40,492 nt of DNA from positions 1-40,492 of the forward strand of contig JAFEBL010000031.1 of NCBI GenBank assembly GCA_018242665.1. Reading direction: 5' to 3'. The notes under the pieces were generated by a model. That model was given only the letters and a program-made list of their open reading frames with translations. It was not told the origin of the DNA and ran no database searches. Position 1 is the first letter of the stretch, and each line of letters starts with the position of its first letter. Below are positions 32,597 through 40,492 of this stretch, one piece after another. The DNA comes from Nitrospira sp. Lineage in GTDB: Bacteria > Nitrospirota > Nitrospiria > Nitrospirales > Nitrospiraceae. Position numbers and translations under genes: made by a program.

Positions 32597-32735
32597 GGTT
32601 CAGTTACCTCGATGCCCTATGCCGTCGACGTTCCCCAAAAGTACCCATGTGAAGCCGGAATGGTGGGATTGCGCGCATCGGAACGACTTTGATAGCGTGC
32701 AGCCTGTCACAAACGTCTTCCATGGAGGTGATGTC

Positions 32736-32978
32736 GTGGGTCCAGCAGATAGCTTGATGCTTGAGGCGAAACAGGCCATTCTCGACGAACAACATCGAAA
32801 ATTTCAGGCGCTGCAACAGGAAGGTCGTTGGCCGGAAGCCATGCAACAATTTCATGTCACCCTGAGTTGCGCGTCTGATGTGCTCACAGAATCGATCCAG
32901 TTGCTGGAGAGGGTCCTCGACGCGCGACATGGCCAAGGACCCTCCTCGACAGACTCTTCTGAGGCGCATGATTCCTGA
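32736..32978 (+). CDS. small conserved-looking hypothetical protein on the opposite strand
   Basis: An 80-residue frame starting at a GTG with a near-perfect GGAGGTGAT 7 bases before it. The predicted protein is soluble and largely helical: LMLEAKQAILDEQHRKFQAL, then EGRWPEAMQQFHVTL and VLTESIQLLERVLDAR, with a polar serine-rich tail. It has no recognisable domain. It is the only plus-strand gene in the chemotaxis half, diverging from motA (139-base gap) and converging on cheW. The ribosome site and regular heptad-like hydrophobic spacing argue that it is real. Function unknown. Confidence 0.6.
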   Translation: MGPADSLMLEAKQAILDEQHRKFQALQQEGRWPEAMQQFHVTLSCASDVLTESIQLLERVLDARHGQGPSSTDSSEAHDS

Positions 32979-33013
32979 GAGGCGCCATCTTCGCCCATTC
33001 CACCTCGGTCGGT

Positions 33014-33532
33014 TTAGGCGCCCCCTTTAGCCAGCAGCAATCGGTTGAGATCCACTAGGATTAGAAGTCGGTCGTCGATACGCCCGACTCCCTGGGTGAA
33101 TTCGGCTCCGGCCATCGTGCCGACCGAGGGCGGTGGCTCGATCGCACTTCTTGGTACCCGCAGGACCTCTTCCACTGAATCCACAATCAACCCCACCAAA
33201 CGGGATTGCACCGACACCACCACGATTCTGGTTTGCGTGGTTTGTTGCGCCCCGCTCAAGCCAAACAGTTTCCGCAGGTCCAATACCGGAATGATGCGGC
33301 CCCGGAGATTGATCACCCCCTCCACGTAGGAGGGGGTTTTCGGGACTCGCGTGACTTCGACGATCCGGTTGATTTCCTGCACACTCAGCACATCGACCGC
33401 AAACTCCTCACTGCCGATCAGACAGATGACGAACTGCAACAGATCGTCCCCCGCCCGCTCGCCCAGACGGTCCGCAGGTTGTTCTGCGGACGCCTGGTAG
33501 TGGGATGGTACTGCTTGTGTAGTCGCACTCAT
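33014..33532 (-). CDS. cheW: CheW, chemotaxis coupling protein
   Basis: A 172-residue coupling protein. After a ~28-residue polar N-terminus it shows LLQFVICLIGSEEFAVDVLS (31-50), VTRVPKTPSYVEGVINLRG with the N-L-R-G core, IPVLDLRKLFGL, and RIVVVSVQSRLVGLIVDSV. It is clearly different from the other CheW in the window, consistent with service to a separate array. It follows the heme-c receptor gene by 27 bases and is the last gene of the second cluster before the interrupting plus-strand gene. AAGGAG precedes the ATG. Confidence 0.95.
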   Translation of the reverse strand: MSATTQAVPSHYQASAEQPADRLGERAGDDLLQFVICLIGSEEFAVDVLSVQEINRIVEVTRVPKTPSYVEGVINLRGRIIPVLDLRKLFGLSGAQQTTQTRIVVVSVQSRLVGLIVDSVEEVLRVPRSAIEPPPSVGTMAGAEFTQGVGRIDDRLLILVDLNRLLLAKGGA

Positions 33533-33559
33533 GCTGGGCTCCTTCTCGTGGTTGGCTGC

Positions 33560-35245
33560 TTAGAGCTTGAATCCACCCACGATCCCCTGCAGCTCGACCG
33601 CCAACTGGCTCAAGTCCTGGCTGGCCTTGGCGGACTCATGCGCGCCTGACGACGATTCCTTCGTGACCTTCGCCACGTTTTCGATGTCGCTGGCGATTTG
33701 CTGCGTCGCAACCGACTGCTCTTCGGAGGCCACGGCGATCTGTCTGATCATGTCCGCGCTCTCGGACACCATGCGGACGATTTGAGCCAGGGCTTCGCCG
33801 GTCTTATTGACCAGGTCCACACCGGCTGTGACTTTTTGCGTACCCTGTTGCATCGAATCGACGGCTCCGCGCGTATCCTGTTGGATCTGTCGGATCATGT
33901 CGCCGATTTCCTTCGTGGCTTTGGTCGTCCGTTCAGCCAGCTTTCTGACTTCGTCGGCGACGACCGCGAATCCACGCCCCTGTTCACCGGCTCGGGCCGC
34001 TTCGATCGCGGCATTCAACGCCAGCAAGTTGGTCTGGTCGGCGATGTCTTCGATCGTGCGGACAATTTCACCGATCTGATCGGACGACTTGCCGAGATCG
34101 GAGATGATGGTCGCCGAGTTCGACACCGCTTCAGACAACTGCTGCATCCCGGAGATGGTGCTCGACACGACCGTTCCACCCTCTTGGGCAGTTTTGACCG
34201 TATCCTGCGCCAAACTGGCAGCCTTCCCGGAGTTCTGCGCGACCTGTCCGACAGTGGCATTCATCTCTTCCACCGCGGCCGCGGTCTGCGAGGCGCGTGA
34301 CGTCAAGGTATCGGTACCCTTCGAGATCTCTTCGGCAGTCGCCGACAGCTCGACAGAGGCGGAGGCGACTTTGTCCGTCACATGAGCCACCTTCTTGATC
34401 ATGTGCTGCAACTTCTCGATGAACTCGTTGAAGTACTTGCCCATCTGTGCGATTTCGTCGTGGCCATCGGCCGGCACCCGCTTGGTCAGATCGCCTTCGC
34501 CCTTGGCAATATCGCGAGAGATCTCGCTCATCTTGGCCATCGGCTGCAAGACGATATTGCGGAGCAACAGATACATCACGACAAGAATGATCACGACGAC
34601 GGCGGCCATGAGTCCGCCCGTCTGCCACAACGATTGGTTTGAAAGGACAATGGCCTGTGTCATCGGCAGCGACATGCTCAACATGCCAAGCACATCGCCG
34701 ACCTGGTTGTTGGTGTGGCAACTCAGGCACGCTGTCGAGGTGGCTTTATCTACTGTGGCGCGACGGAACGTCGGCACCCCGTTCACTTCATCCCGGCGAG
34801 CATAGGATTCGGCCCCGGCCATGATCGCCCGGATGGCTTCGTTCTCAAAATTATCCTTCGCTGTATTAGACGGGTTCATCGGGTTCTGGCTAATGAGGCG
34901 CACGTTGTACAACCCGGTGCGGTTTGCCTCCTCGCCCATTTCACGAACGGCCGTGGCGGGAAACGGGACGGCATCGGCCATGCTCGCGTGGTCTTTCACC
35001 ACCTGGATCTCGTTGCCGGCCTTCGATTTCTTGATCTTCGCCACATAATTCTGCGTGATGTAGGCCCGGCTGATCATGATCTGAGTGCTAACCAGGTTAG
35101 ATCGTCCGGTCATCATCGTGTCCATCTTCGCTTCTTCCGTTTGGTACAGGACCACGAGGCCGGCTGAAATGATGACCAATGCTACCAGCGAAATTGATAA
35201 AATGAACTTCGGTCCGATCGACATGTGCTTCATCAAGCTCCCCAT
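33560..35245 (-). CDS. chemoreceptor with periplasmic heme-c (DUF3365/Tll0287-like) sensor
   Basis: A 561-residue transmembrane receptor. TM1 is ~13-34, the periplasmic sensor ~35-208, TM2 ~211-229, HAMP ~230-282 ([20 protein letters not shown]) and the MCP hairpin 283-561 with the tip [20 protein letters not shown]. The sensor contains CLSCH (173-177), a c-type heme attachment site, near its C-terminal end, and segments such as [16 protein letters not shown] typical of DUF3365 proteins. It probably senses redox potential or a gas through covalent heme. A GGAGGAGG precedes the ATG. It lies between cheB and cheW of the second cluster. It ends GGFKL without an obvious aromatic pentapeptide. Confidence 0.93.
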   Translation of the reverse strand: MGSLMKHMSIGPKFILSISLVALVIISAGLVVLYQTEEAKMDTMMTGRSNLVSTQIMISRAYITQNYVAKIKKSKAGNEIQVVKDHASMADAVPFPATAVREMGEEANRTGLYNVRLISQNPMNPSNTAKDNFENEAIRAIMAGAESYARRDEVNGVPTFRRATVDKATSTACLSCHTNNQVGDVLGMLSMSLPMTQAIVLSNQSLWQTGGLMAAVVVIILVVMYLLLRNIVLQPMAKMSEISRDIAKGEGDLTKRVPADGHDEIAQMGKYFNEFIEKLQHMIKKVAHVTDKVASASVELSATAEEISKGTDTLTSRASQTAAAVEEMNATVGQVAQNSGKAASLAQDTVKTAQEGGTVVSSTISGMQQLSEAVSNSATIISDLGKSSDQIGEIVRTIEDIADQTNLLALNAAIEAARAGEQGRGFAVVADEVRKLAERTTKATKEIGDMIRQIQQDTRGAVDSMQQGTQKVTAGVDLVNKTGEALAQIVRMVSESADMIRQIAVASEEQSVATQQIASDIENVAKVTKESSSGAHESAKASQDLSQLAVELQGIVGGFKL

Positions 35246-35296
35246 AACTCCTCCTCCTACCTCTCCATGCGTGAACGGTTGAATGAACGATTCCTC

Positions 35297-36394
35297 TCAC
35301 ACCATGTTCATGATCTCGCCGATGACTTTTGACAGCGGCACCACTTTCTCCGCACATCCTGCCTCAACGACGGCCTTCGGCATGCCGTAGACGACACTCG
35401 ACGCTTCATCCTGCGCCACGGTTCGACCTCCTGCTGTCTTAATGGCCTTCATGCCCTCCAATCCGTCATGGCCCATGCCGGTGAGAATGACGCCGATGCT
35501 CCGCTCCGCAAACAGTACGGCGACCGATTGCAACATGATGTCGACCGACGGCGCATGGGGGTGTTTTTCGAAATTCGGCGACAATTTGACCACCGATGTC
35601 GTAATGGTTTTTTTGACGATCCGAAACTGCATCCCTCCAGGGGCAACCAACACCCGTCCTGGTTTCACTTCGTCCCCGTCCACCGCTTCCCGGACCTCCA
35701 AGGCACAGAGATTGTTCAAGCGTTCGGCAAAAGGTTTGGTGAACGAACTGGGCATGTGCTGCACAATGACGATGCCGGCTGGACAGTCGGCTGGAATGGT
35801 CGGGATAATTTCAAACAACGCTTGGGGGCCACCGGTGGAGCATCCGATCGCAATCAGTTTCGTGCCGCGTGTAGCAGACACTGATCGGCTGCTCAGCGCC
35901 TTGGCCGGAGAGACGGCGACTTTGCCCGTTCCCCCGACTGTGAGCCGTTTCAGTTTGCCGGCCGCGTATTTGGCGGCCAGCACTTTGGGAACCAGTATTT
36001 TCTGAATCTCGGCAATTTTTGACGCCACCCCGTCGAGTTGTTTGGGGATAAAATCCACTGCGCCCCACTCCAACGCCTGCAACGTCTCTTGCGCGCCTTC
36101 GACCGTCACGGAGCTCACCATAATCACCGGAACGGGATTCTTGGTCATGATCTGCTGGAGCGCCTGGAGTCCCGTCATTCCCGGCATCTCTACGTCCATC
36201 GTGACGACGTCGGGCTTCAATTGTTGAACCTGCTGCACGGCTTCCTCGCCGTTGCGTGCCACGCCGACGACTTGGATTTGCTTGCCCTCCTCCAACATCG
36301 TGGTCAGGCTCTTCCGCATGAAGGCGGAATCGTCAACGACCAAGACGCGAACCGGATTCGCGGCGCGCTGAGGCTGTGAAAGTGGCAGTGCCAT
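35297..36394 (-). CDS. cheB: CheB, chemoreceptor methylesterase
   Basis: A 365-residue protein from the ATG at 36394, which has GGGGAAG about 6 bases upstream; the longer open frame would run into cheV and has no homologous content. The receiver shows VLVVDDSAFMRKSL (17-30), D67 in VVTMDVEMPGMTG and K118 in FIPKQ. The esterase triad is S186 in AIGCSTGGPQA, H213 in VQHMPSSFTK and D310 in ILTGMGHDGLEG. It differs clearly from the other CheB, so each cluster has its own esterase. No cheR accompanies it here, which suggests it shares the one encoded in the neighbouring cluster. Confidence 0.95.
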   Translation of the reverse strand: MALPLSQPQRAANPVRVLVVDDSAFMRKSLTTMLEEGKQIQVVGVARNGEEAVQQVQQLKPDVVTMDVEMPGMTGLQALQQIMTKNPVPVIMVSSVTVEGAQETLQALEWGAVDFIPKQLDGVASKIAEIQKILVPKVLAAKYAAGKLKRLTVGGTGKVAVSPAKALSSRSVSATRGTKLIAIGCSTGGPQALFEIIPTIPADCPAGIVIVQHMPSSFTKPFAERLNNLCALEVREAVDGDEVKPGRVLVAPGGMQFRIVKKTITTSVVKLSPNFEKHPHAPSVDIMLQSVAVLFAERSIGVILTGMGHDGLEGMKAIKTAGGRTVAQDEASSVVYGMPKAVVEAGCAEKVVPLSKVIGEIMNMV

Positions 36395-36473
36395 AAGGTC
36401 TTCCCCGATACATCGGCCGTCTCCAGAAAAAGCTTGAATCGACTTTGCCGAGACGATGATCTTTGCCTGAGCC

Positions 36474-37457
36474 TTACGCGGCTTTTTTCGCCTGCTGATT
36501 GCCGTCGTGAATGTGGAGCGCCAGCTTCTCGCTGAGCATTTTTGCGTCAAACTTCGTGATGTAGTCCGTTGCGCCGACCGTTCGTCCCTTCTCCATGTTG
36601 CAGGCTCCGGTCAGGGAGGAGTGCAGCATCACCGGCAGGTGCGCCAGCCTCGGATCGGCACGAATGTGTCTGGTCAAGGTGAATCCGTCCATCTCCGGCA
36701 TTTCGATGTCGCTGAGAATGCACTGGATCTGGTCCACCCGCTCCTTCCCCTCCGCGGTGGCCTGATCCGCCAAGGCCTGCAGCTTGTGCCAAGCCTCCCC
36801 GCCCGTAGTGGCGATCACATACGACATTGAGAGTCGGTCCAGGGCTTTGCGAATCTGCATCCGGGCAACCGACGAGTCGTCGGCGAACAGGACGCATTTC
36901 GAGCGCAACTCAGGCGCGATGGTCATGCTGGCAAAAACATCGTCGTCGGTACGTGGGCAGATATCATTCAAGACTTTTTCCACGTCGAGGATCAGCACCA
37001 TGCGACCATCGTCCAGCATGGTGACGGCGGTCACGGCCCCTTTGTTGTTTTCCCGGACGATAGCCGGAGGCGTCTTGATGGCCGACCAGGAGAATCGGAT
37101 GATGCGATCAACCCCTGCCACCAGGAAGCCTTGTAAACTGCCATTGTATTCGGAGACGATCAGGTAAGGATTCGACCCGGCCCCCCCGTCTGTCTGCAGA
37201 TCACTCTCCAGTCCCAGACCGAGACTGCGTTTGAGCCCGACGACCGGCACCATGATGCCGCGGATATTGGCCATGCCGACGATCCGGCTGTCGGCCTCCG
37301 GAATCTGAGTCAGTTCCGGGAGCTTCATCACCTCGCGCACTTTGAAGACGTTGATCCCGAAGATTTCGTTGGTGCCAAGCTTGAACAGCAAGAGCTCCAT
37401 TTGGTTGGCGCCGGCCAGCCTGGTGCGAGCATCGATTTCATTGATCAGTGTGGACAT
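36474..37457 (-). CDS. cheV: CheV, CheW-receiver hybrid coupling protein
   Basis: A 327-residue protein. Residues ~18-168 are a CheW domain (LLLFKLGTNEIFGINVFKV, MANIRGIMVPVVGLKRSLG). Residues ~186-318 are a receiver with FADDSSVARMQIRKAL, phospho-acceptor D250 in ILSDIEMPEMDGF and K302 in YITKFDAK. CheV couples receptors to CheA and, when phosphorylated, adjusts kinase output as an adaptation or phosphate-sink device. GGAGGAAG lies close before the ATG. It lies 94 bases after cheA and 79 bases before cheB. Confidence 0.95.
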   Translation of the reverse strand: MSTLINEIDARTRLAGANQMELLLFKLGTNEIFGINVFKVREVMKLPELTQIPEADSRIVGMANIRGIMVPVVGLKRSLGLGLESDLQTDGGAGSNPYLIVSEYNGSLQGFLVAGVDRIIRFSWSAIKTPPAIVRENNKGAVTAVTMLDDGRMVLILDVEKVLNDICPRTDDDVFASMTIAPELRSKCVLFADDSSVARMQIRKALDRLSMSYVIATTGGEAWHKLQALADQATAEGKERVDQIQCILSDIEMPEMDGFTLTRHIRADPRLAHLPVMLHSSLTGACNMEKGRTVGATDYITKFDAKMLSEKLALHIHDGNQQAKKAA

Positions 37458-37551
37458 ACTTCCTCCGATCTCGCGCGTCGTTCTGCATTCATGACCTTAG
37501 AACGCCGGCAATGATTTTCTCTGTATGACAAGCCCCTAGGCCCTTGAGTCT

Positions 37552-39423
37552 TCAGGCTGCGATGCCCGGGTTGTGCCAGGCCTGCGCATTCTGTACCAGT
37601 TCCGACGTATCCAAGATCAGCACCACTTTTCCCTCACCGGTGATCGTGGCGCCGGACACGCCCTTCACGGTTTCGAGGTAATCCCAGATGGACTTGATGA
37701 CGACTTCTTCTTGCGAACGAAGTTCATCAACGACGACACCGATGCGCCGATCTCCCAACGCGGCCACCACGACATAGAACCGCTCCCGGTCTGCATCCGT
37801 CGGGATGTCGAATTCCTGTGCCAAGCGAATGAGCGGAAGGACGCGGTCCCGCAAATGCAGCACTTCCCGCCCGTTGATGGTTTTGATATCGCTGCGGGAA
37901 ATCCGGACCGCTTCAATCACGGTGCTCAGCGGAATCGCGAAAATCGATCGCTCGACTTCGACCATCAGCGCCTGGATAATGGCGATGGTCAGCGGCAGCT
38001 TGATGATGATCTGGCTGCCTTTTCCCGGTTCCGATTCCAGATCCACGCTGCCGTTGATCTTGCGAATGTTGGTGCGAACGACGTCCATCCCGACGCCGCG
38101 GCCTGAGACATCGGTGACCTGCTCGGCCGTGCTGAATCCCGGAAGAAAAATGAGATTCAAGACTTCACGGTGTTCCATGGTCGCGAGCTCGGCTTCACTC
38201 ACCAGCCCCTTGCTCAGAGCCTTGGCTTTGATCTTTTCCACCTGGATGCCGCGCCCGTCGTCGTTGATGCGAATGACGATGCTGTTGCCTTCTTGACTGG
38301 CCGCGATGGTCAGCAATCCCTCCCCGGTCTTGCCTTTCGCCTGGCGATCCGCCGGTGTTTCAATGCCGTGGTCGATGGCGTTGCGCACGAGGTGAACCAG
38401 GGGATCGCCGATTTCGTCGGCTACGGACTTGTCGAGCTCAGTCTCCTCACCATGCATTTCCAGACGGACCTGCTTGTTCAGTTTCTGGGACAGGTCACGC
38501 ACCATGCGAGGGAGCTTGGCGAAGACCTTCTTGATGGGCAGCATGCGAGTCTTCATTACGGCCAGCTGCAAGTCGGTCGTCACCAGGTTGAGTTGCGCGA
38601 GTGTTTCGCTCAGCACACGAACCTGAGGATCCGACTCATGCTGTTGCTCTAACTGCGTGCCGATTTTGATGAGACGATTGCGTCCCAGCACCAGCTCGCC
38701 GACGAGATTCATGACGCTGTCCAGCCGTTTGGTTTCCACCCGGATGGTGGCGTCCTCTTCCACCGGCTTCGATTGTTTTTCCTGTTTATGCAGCGCCTGA
38801 TCCAGGGCGCGCTCTGTGATGGCCTTGGCCTGAAGCAAAATCTCGCCGAGCGGAGTCTTGGGTTCAGCCTGATGCTGCTGGGCCGTCAAGGCGTCAAACA
38901 CCTGCTCCTTCGAGGCCAGTCCGTCGTTGACGAGAATCTCGCCGATGGTCTGGGCTGGGGCGGCCTCAGGCGCCGCCGCTTCGACTGTGGGTGGCGCCGT
39001 GTCCGCCGCAGGGGCTGGCATGGCGGCGACCGGATTCCCGTTCAAGATATCGTCGAGTTTGGCGGCGATGGCCTGGGTCGGCACGTGGCTGTCCGTCCCG
39101 GAATCCTTGATGTCGGCCATGATGGCCTTAATGACGTCCACCGTTTCGAGAATCACGCTGATGATGGCCGGGCTGACCGCCATTTCGGCTTGCCGGAGTT
39201 TATTGAGAATATTTTCTCCGCGATGCGCGACATCCACGAGATGATTGAATCCCAAAAACCCCGCGGAGCCTTTCATGCTGTGCATCGCACGAAAAATTTC
39301 ATTGAGCAGGTCGGTATTGTTCGGATCGGACTCCAGCGTGACAAACCGCTGATCCAGGACCTCGAGCATCTCGTTCGATTCGGTCAGAAAGTCGTTGAGT
39401 ATTTCCTGCATTTCATCGCTCAT
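37552..39423 (-). CDS. cheA: CheA histidine kinase with inserted MshEN-like repeats
   Basis: A 623-residue kinase. P1 has H48 in RAMHSMKGSAGFLGF. There is no P2 domain like that of the other CheA; instead an Ala/Pro-rich linker (~130-157) leads to two 24-residue repeats (159-182 and 191-214), each with x-[IL]-G-E-I-L and a terminal Q. P3 (LDSVMNLVGELVLGRNRL), P4 (LVRNAIDHGIE, NDDGRGIQ, GRGVGMDVV) and P5 (CheW-like, LVLILDTSEL near the end) follow. It phosphorylates CheY, CheB and CheV. The repeats are MshEN-like, but neither keeps the leading arginine. The gene follows cheZ by 8 bases and precedes cheV. Confidence 0.95.
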   Translation of the reverse strand: MSDEMQEILNDFLTESNEMLEVLDQRFVTLESDPNNTDLLNEIFRAMHSMKGSAGFLGFNHLVDVAHRGENILNKLRQAEMAVSPAIISVILETVDVIKAIMADIKDSGTDSHVPTQAIAAKLDDILNGNPVAAMPAPAADTAPPTVEAAAPEAAPAQTIGEILVNDGLASKEQVFDALTAQQHQAEPKTPLGEILLQAKAITERALDQALHKQEKQSKPVEEDATIRVETKRLDSVMNLVGELVLGRNRLIKIGTQLEQQHESDPQVRVLSETLAQLNLVTTDLQLAVMKTRMLPIKKVFAKLPRMVRDLSQKLNKQVRLEMHGEETELDKSVADEIGDPLVHLVRNAIDHGIETPADRQAKGKTGEGLLTIAASQEGNSIVIRINDDGRGIQVEKIKAKALSKGLVSEAELATMEHREVLNLIFLPGFSTAEQVTDVSGRGVGMDVVRTNIRKINGSVDLESEPGKGSQIIIKLPLTIAIIQALMVEVERSIFAIPLSTVIEAVRISRSDIKTINGREVLHLRDRVLPLIRLAQEFDIPTDADRERFYVVVAALGDRRIGVVVDELRSQEEVVIKSIWDYLETVKGVSGATITGEGKVVLILDTSELVQNAQAWHNPGIAA

Positions 39424-39431
39424 AGCCCACC

Positions 39432-40082
39432 TCAGTTAAAACCGAATTGCTTCAAGATCTCGTCGGCGAGATCCTGGTCCATGGAGGTATTCTTGGTCGC
39501 TTCCAACTGCTTCAGCATCTCGCTCGCCTTGTCCTGGCTTTGCTTGGCCGCCTGCTTTTGATAGGGACCAAAGACCACGACCAGTTGCAACAGCTTGTGT
39601 TCGACTTCCTGCAGAATCGTGACGAGTTTGTTGACGCTCTGCGCGACTAAGTCCTGAAAGGACAACGCGGTCATGATATCGAGCAATCGCTTGTCGTCGG
39701 CGCCAATGGCTTGATTGATGGCCTGCAGCTGTTGAAGGAGTGCCGGAGCGGTCTTCGCGTGCTGCAAGGCGAGCGTCAGCTCTTTAATCATGCCGCTGAG
39801 CTTCAGGTGATTGTCTTGAATAGCTTCGACCTCGAGCATGACGCGATGAGTCCCCTGCTCGGTCATGGTCTTGAGGTTCGTCAGATGCGTCAGTGCCTGC
39901 GGCAACTGTTCTGTCGATGTGCTGACCGGCGTGCTGAACTCGGACAACGTCTTCATCGTGGTATCGATGAATCGAGCGAGTTCCCCCAGTTCCTCGTAGA
40001 GCTTGGTGTCGGGTGCCTTTCCCCCCTGCTCATCCTCGTCTGCCGCATTGTGCGCTTGTGCCGCCACGCGTGGTTCTGCCAT
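39432..40082 (-). CDS. cheZ: CheZ, CheY-P phosphatase
   Basis: A 216-residue protein. The frame opens at a GTG four codons earlier, but that GTG lies inside the Shine-Dalgarno GGTGAGGG that serves the ATG at 40082. The long helical hairpin contains LDIMTALSFQDLVAQSVNKL with the catalytic aspartate and glutamine spaced D-x3-Q, equivalent to D143 and Q147 of E. coli CheZ. The C-terminus DLADEILKQFGFN matches the CheZ CheY-binding peptide (LLxSLGF type) after a flexible linker. It removes phosphate from CheY-P. It lies 26 bases after cheY and 8 bases before cheA. Confidence 0.93.
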   Translation of the reverse strand: MAEPRVAAQAHNAADEDEQGGKAPDTKLYEELGELARFIDTTMKTLSEFSTPVSTSTEQLPQALTHLTNLKTMTEQGTHRVMLEVEAIQDNHLKLSGMIKELTLALQHAKTAPALLQQLQAINQAIGADDKRLLDIMTALSFQDLVAQSVNKLVTILQEVEHKLLQLVVVFGPYQKQAAKQSQDKASEMLKQLEATKNTSMDQDLADEILKQFGFN

Positions 40083-40108
40083 CGTCACCCTCACCGGTTA
40101 AGAGCCGA

Positions 40109-40465
40109 TTACTTGAAGATCTTGTTGATTTTCTCTTGCATCGTCTCTGCGGTGAACGGCTTGACGACATAGTTGCTGACCCCGGCCTGGACGGCTTCCA
40201 TGAGATTTTCTTTTTGCGCTTCGGCGGTGACCATCAACACGGGAATCTTTTTCAGCTTGTCGTCGGCGCGAATGGCTCGCAGCATGTCGATGCCCATCAT
40301 GACGGGCATGTTCCAGTCGGACACCACAAAGCCATAGGTGTCGGCTTTCAACTTGGTCAGCGCTTCCTGGCCGTTTTCGGCCTCTTCGAGATTGTTGAAC
40401 CCGAGTTGCTTCAAGATGTTCTTAACGATGCGTCGCATGGTGGACATGTCATCGACGACTAGAAT
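40109..40465 (-). CDS. cheY: CheY, chemotaxis response regulator (non-AUG start proposed)
   Basis: A receiver domain nearly identical in layout to enteric Che[19 protein letters not shown], phospho-acceptor in [20 protein letters not shown] and YVVKPFTAE. The first ATG (40447) would remove the essential acid pair, because the codons for ILVVDD lie just upstream in frame. Between them and an in-frame TGA at 40486-40484 there is no ATG, GTG or TTG. The best start is ATT at 40465-40463, 10 bases after AGGGGAG, giving 118 residues with D5-D6, D50, T80 and K102. A sequence error at the window edge is the alternative. It leads the second chemotaxis cluster. Confidence 0.82.
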   Translation of the reverse strand: MLVVDDMSTMRRIVKNILKQLGFNNLEEAENGQEALTKLKADTYGFVVSDWNMPVMMGIDMLRAIRADDKLKKIPVLMVTAEAQKENLMEAVQAGVSNYVVKPFTAETMQEKINKIFK

Positions 40466-40492
40466 CTTCTGTAAGCTCCCCTGTCAACGAGA

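Noticed and set aside
36395-36550. Longer CheB N-terminus overlapping cheV
   Set aside because: The added residues are basic and unrelated to a receiver; the ATG at 36394 has a good ribosome site.
1-40492. tRNA, rRNA, insertion sequences, CRISPR arrays, phage genes
   Set aside because: No cloverleaf, rRNA core, transposase or regularly spaced repeat was recognised on either strand.

Overview
The window looks like chromosomal DNA from a motile, Gram-negative-type bacterium with a GC-rich genome. It encodes c-type heme and lipoprotein export, a Wzx/Wzy-type glycan locus, MotC/MotD-like stators and a CheZ. Gene order and protein style would fit a Nitrospira-like member of Nitrospirota. That assignment is an inference from general resemblance, since no rRNA or marker gene is present. 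Nearly everything is on the minus strand, so read the window from right to left for transcription order. I saw no tRNA, rRNA, insertion sequence, CRISPR array or integrase.

Region 1 (about 209-12646, minus) is a surface-polysaccharide locus: GDP-mannose 4,6-dehydratase, a very large membrane/glycosidase-like fusion, three glycosyltransferases, a Wzx-type flippase, a Wzy/WaaL-type O-antigen polymerase/ligase, a WcaF-type acetyltransferase and a SAM methyltransferase. The leftmost ~5.6 kb is visibly more AT-rich than the rest, as is common in exchanged glycan loci. A heparinase II/III-family polysaccharide lyase (13009-14880, plus) diverges from gmd. A YefM/YoeB toxin-antitoxin pair (15203-15705, plus) with a recognisable promoter and operator follows. 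A UDP-GlcNAc 2-epimerase (15836-16939) and a small lipoprotein lie between the glycan and signalling blocks.

Region 2 (17425-20686, minus) is a partner-switching phosphorelay: REC-PP2C phosphatase, Hpt, REC-anti-sigma-like kinase and two STAS proteins. It sits directly downstream of chemotaxis genes and resembles in parts the HptB/HsbR/HsbA logic of Pseudomonas.

Region 3 (20716-30839, minus) is a first chemotaxis system in transcription order: STAS, a receptor-like protein carrying a CheZ-type FQDxxxQ motif, CheY, CheA, CheW, a globin-PAS receptor, a DUF420 membrane protein, CheR, CheD and CheB. Region 4 (30983-40465, minus) is a second system: CheY, CheZ, CheA, CheV, CheB, a heme-c receptor, CheW and the MotA/MotB stator. 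A small plus-strand gene interrupts it.

The main observations are: both CheA kinases carry tandem 24-residue GEIL...Q repeats resembling the c-di-GMP-binding MshEN fold; one receptor is apparently fused to CheZ-like phosphatase chemistry; three proteins point to heme/redox input (globin receptor, CxxCH receptor, DUF420 protein); two similar FliA-like promoters are present; and the last CheY appears to need an AUU start. Gene-free stretches above 300 bases are 12647-13008 (a divergent promoter region) and 14881-15202 (only the toxin-antitoxin promoter/operator is recognisable).
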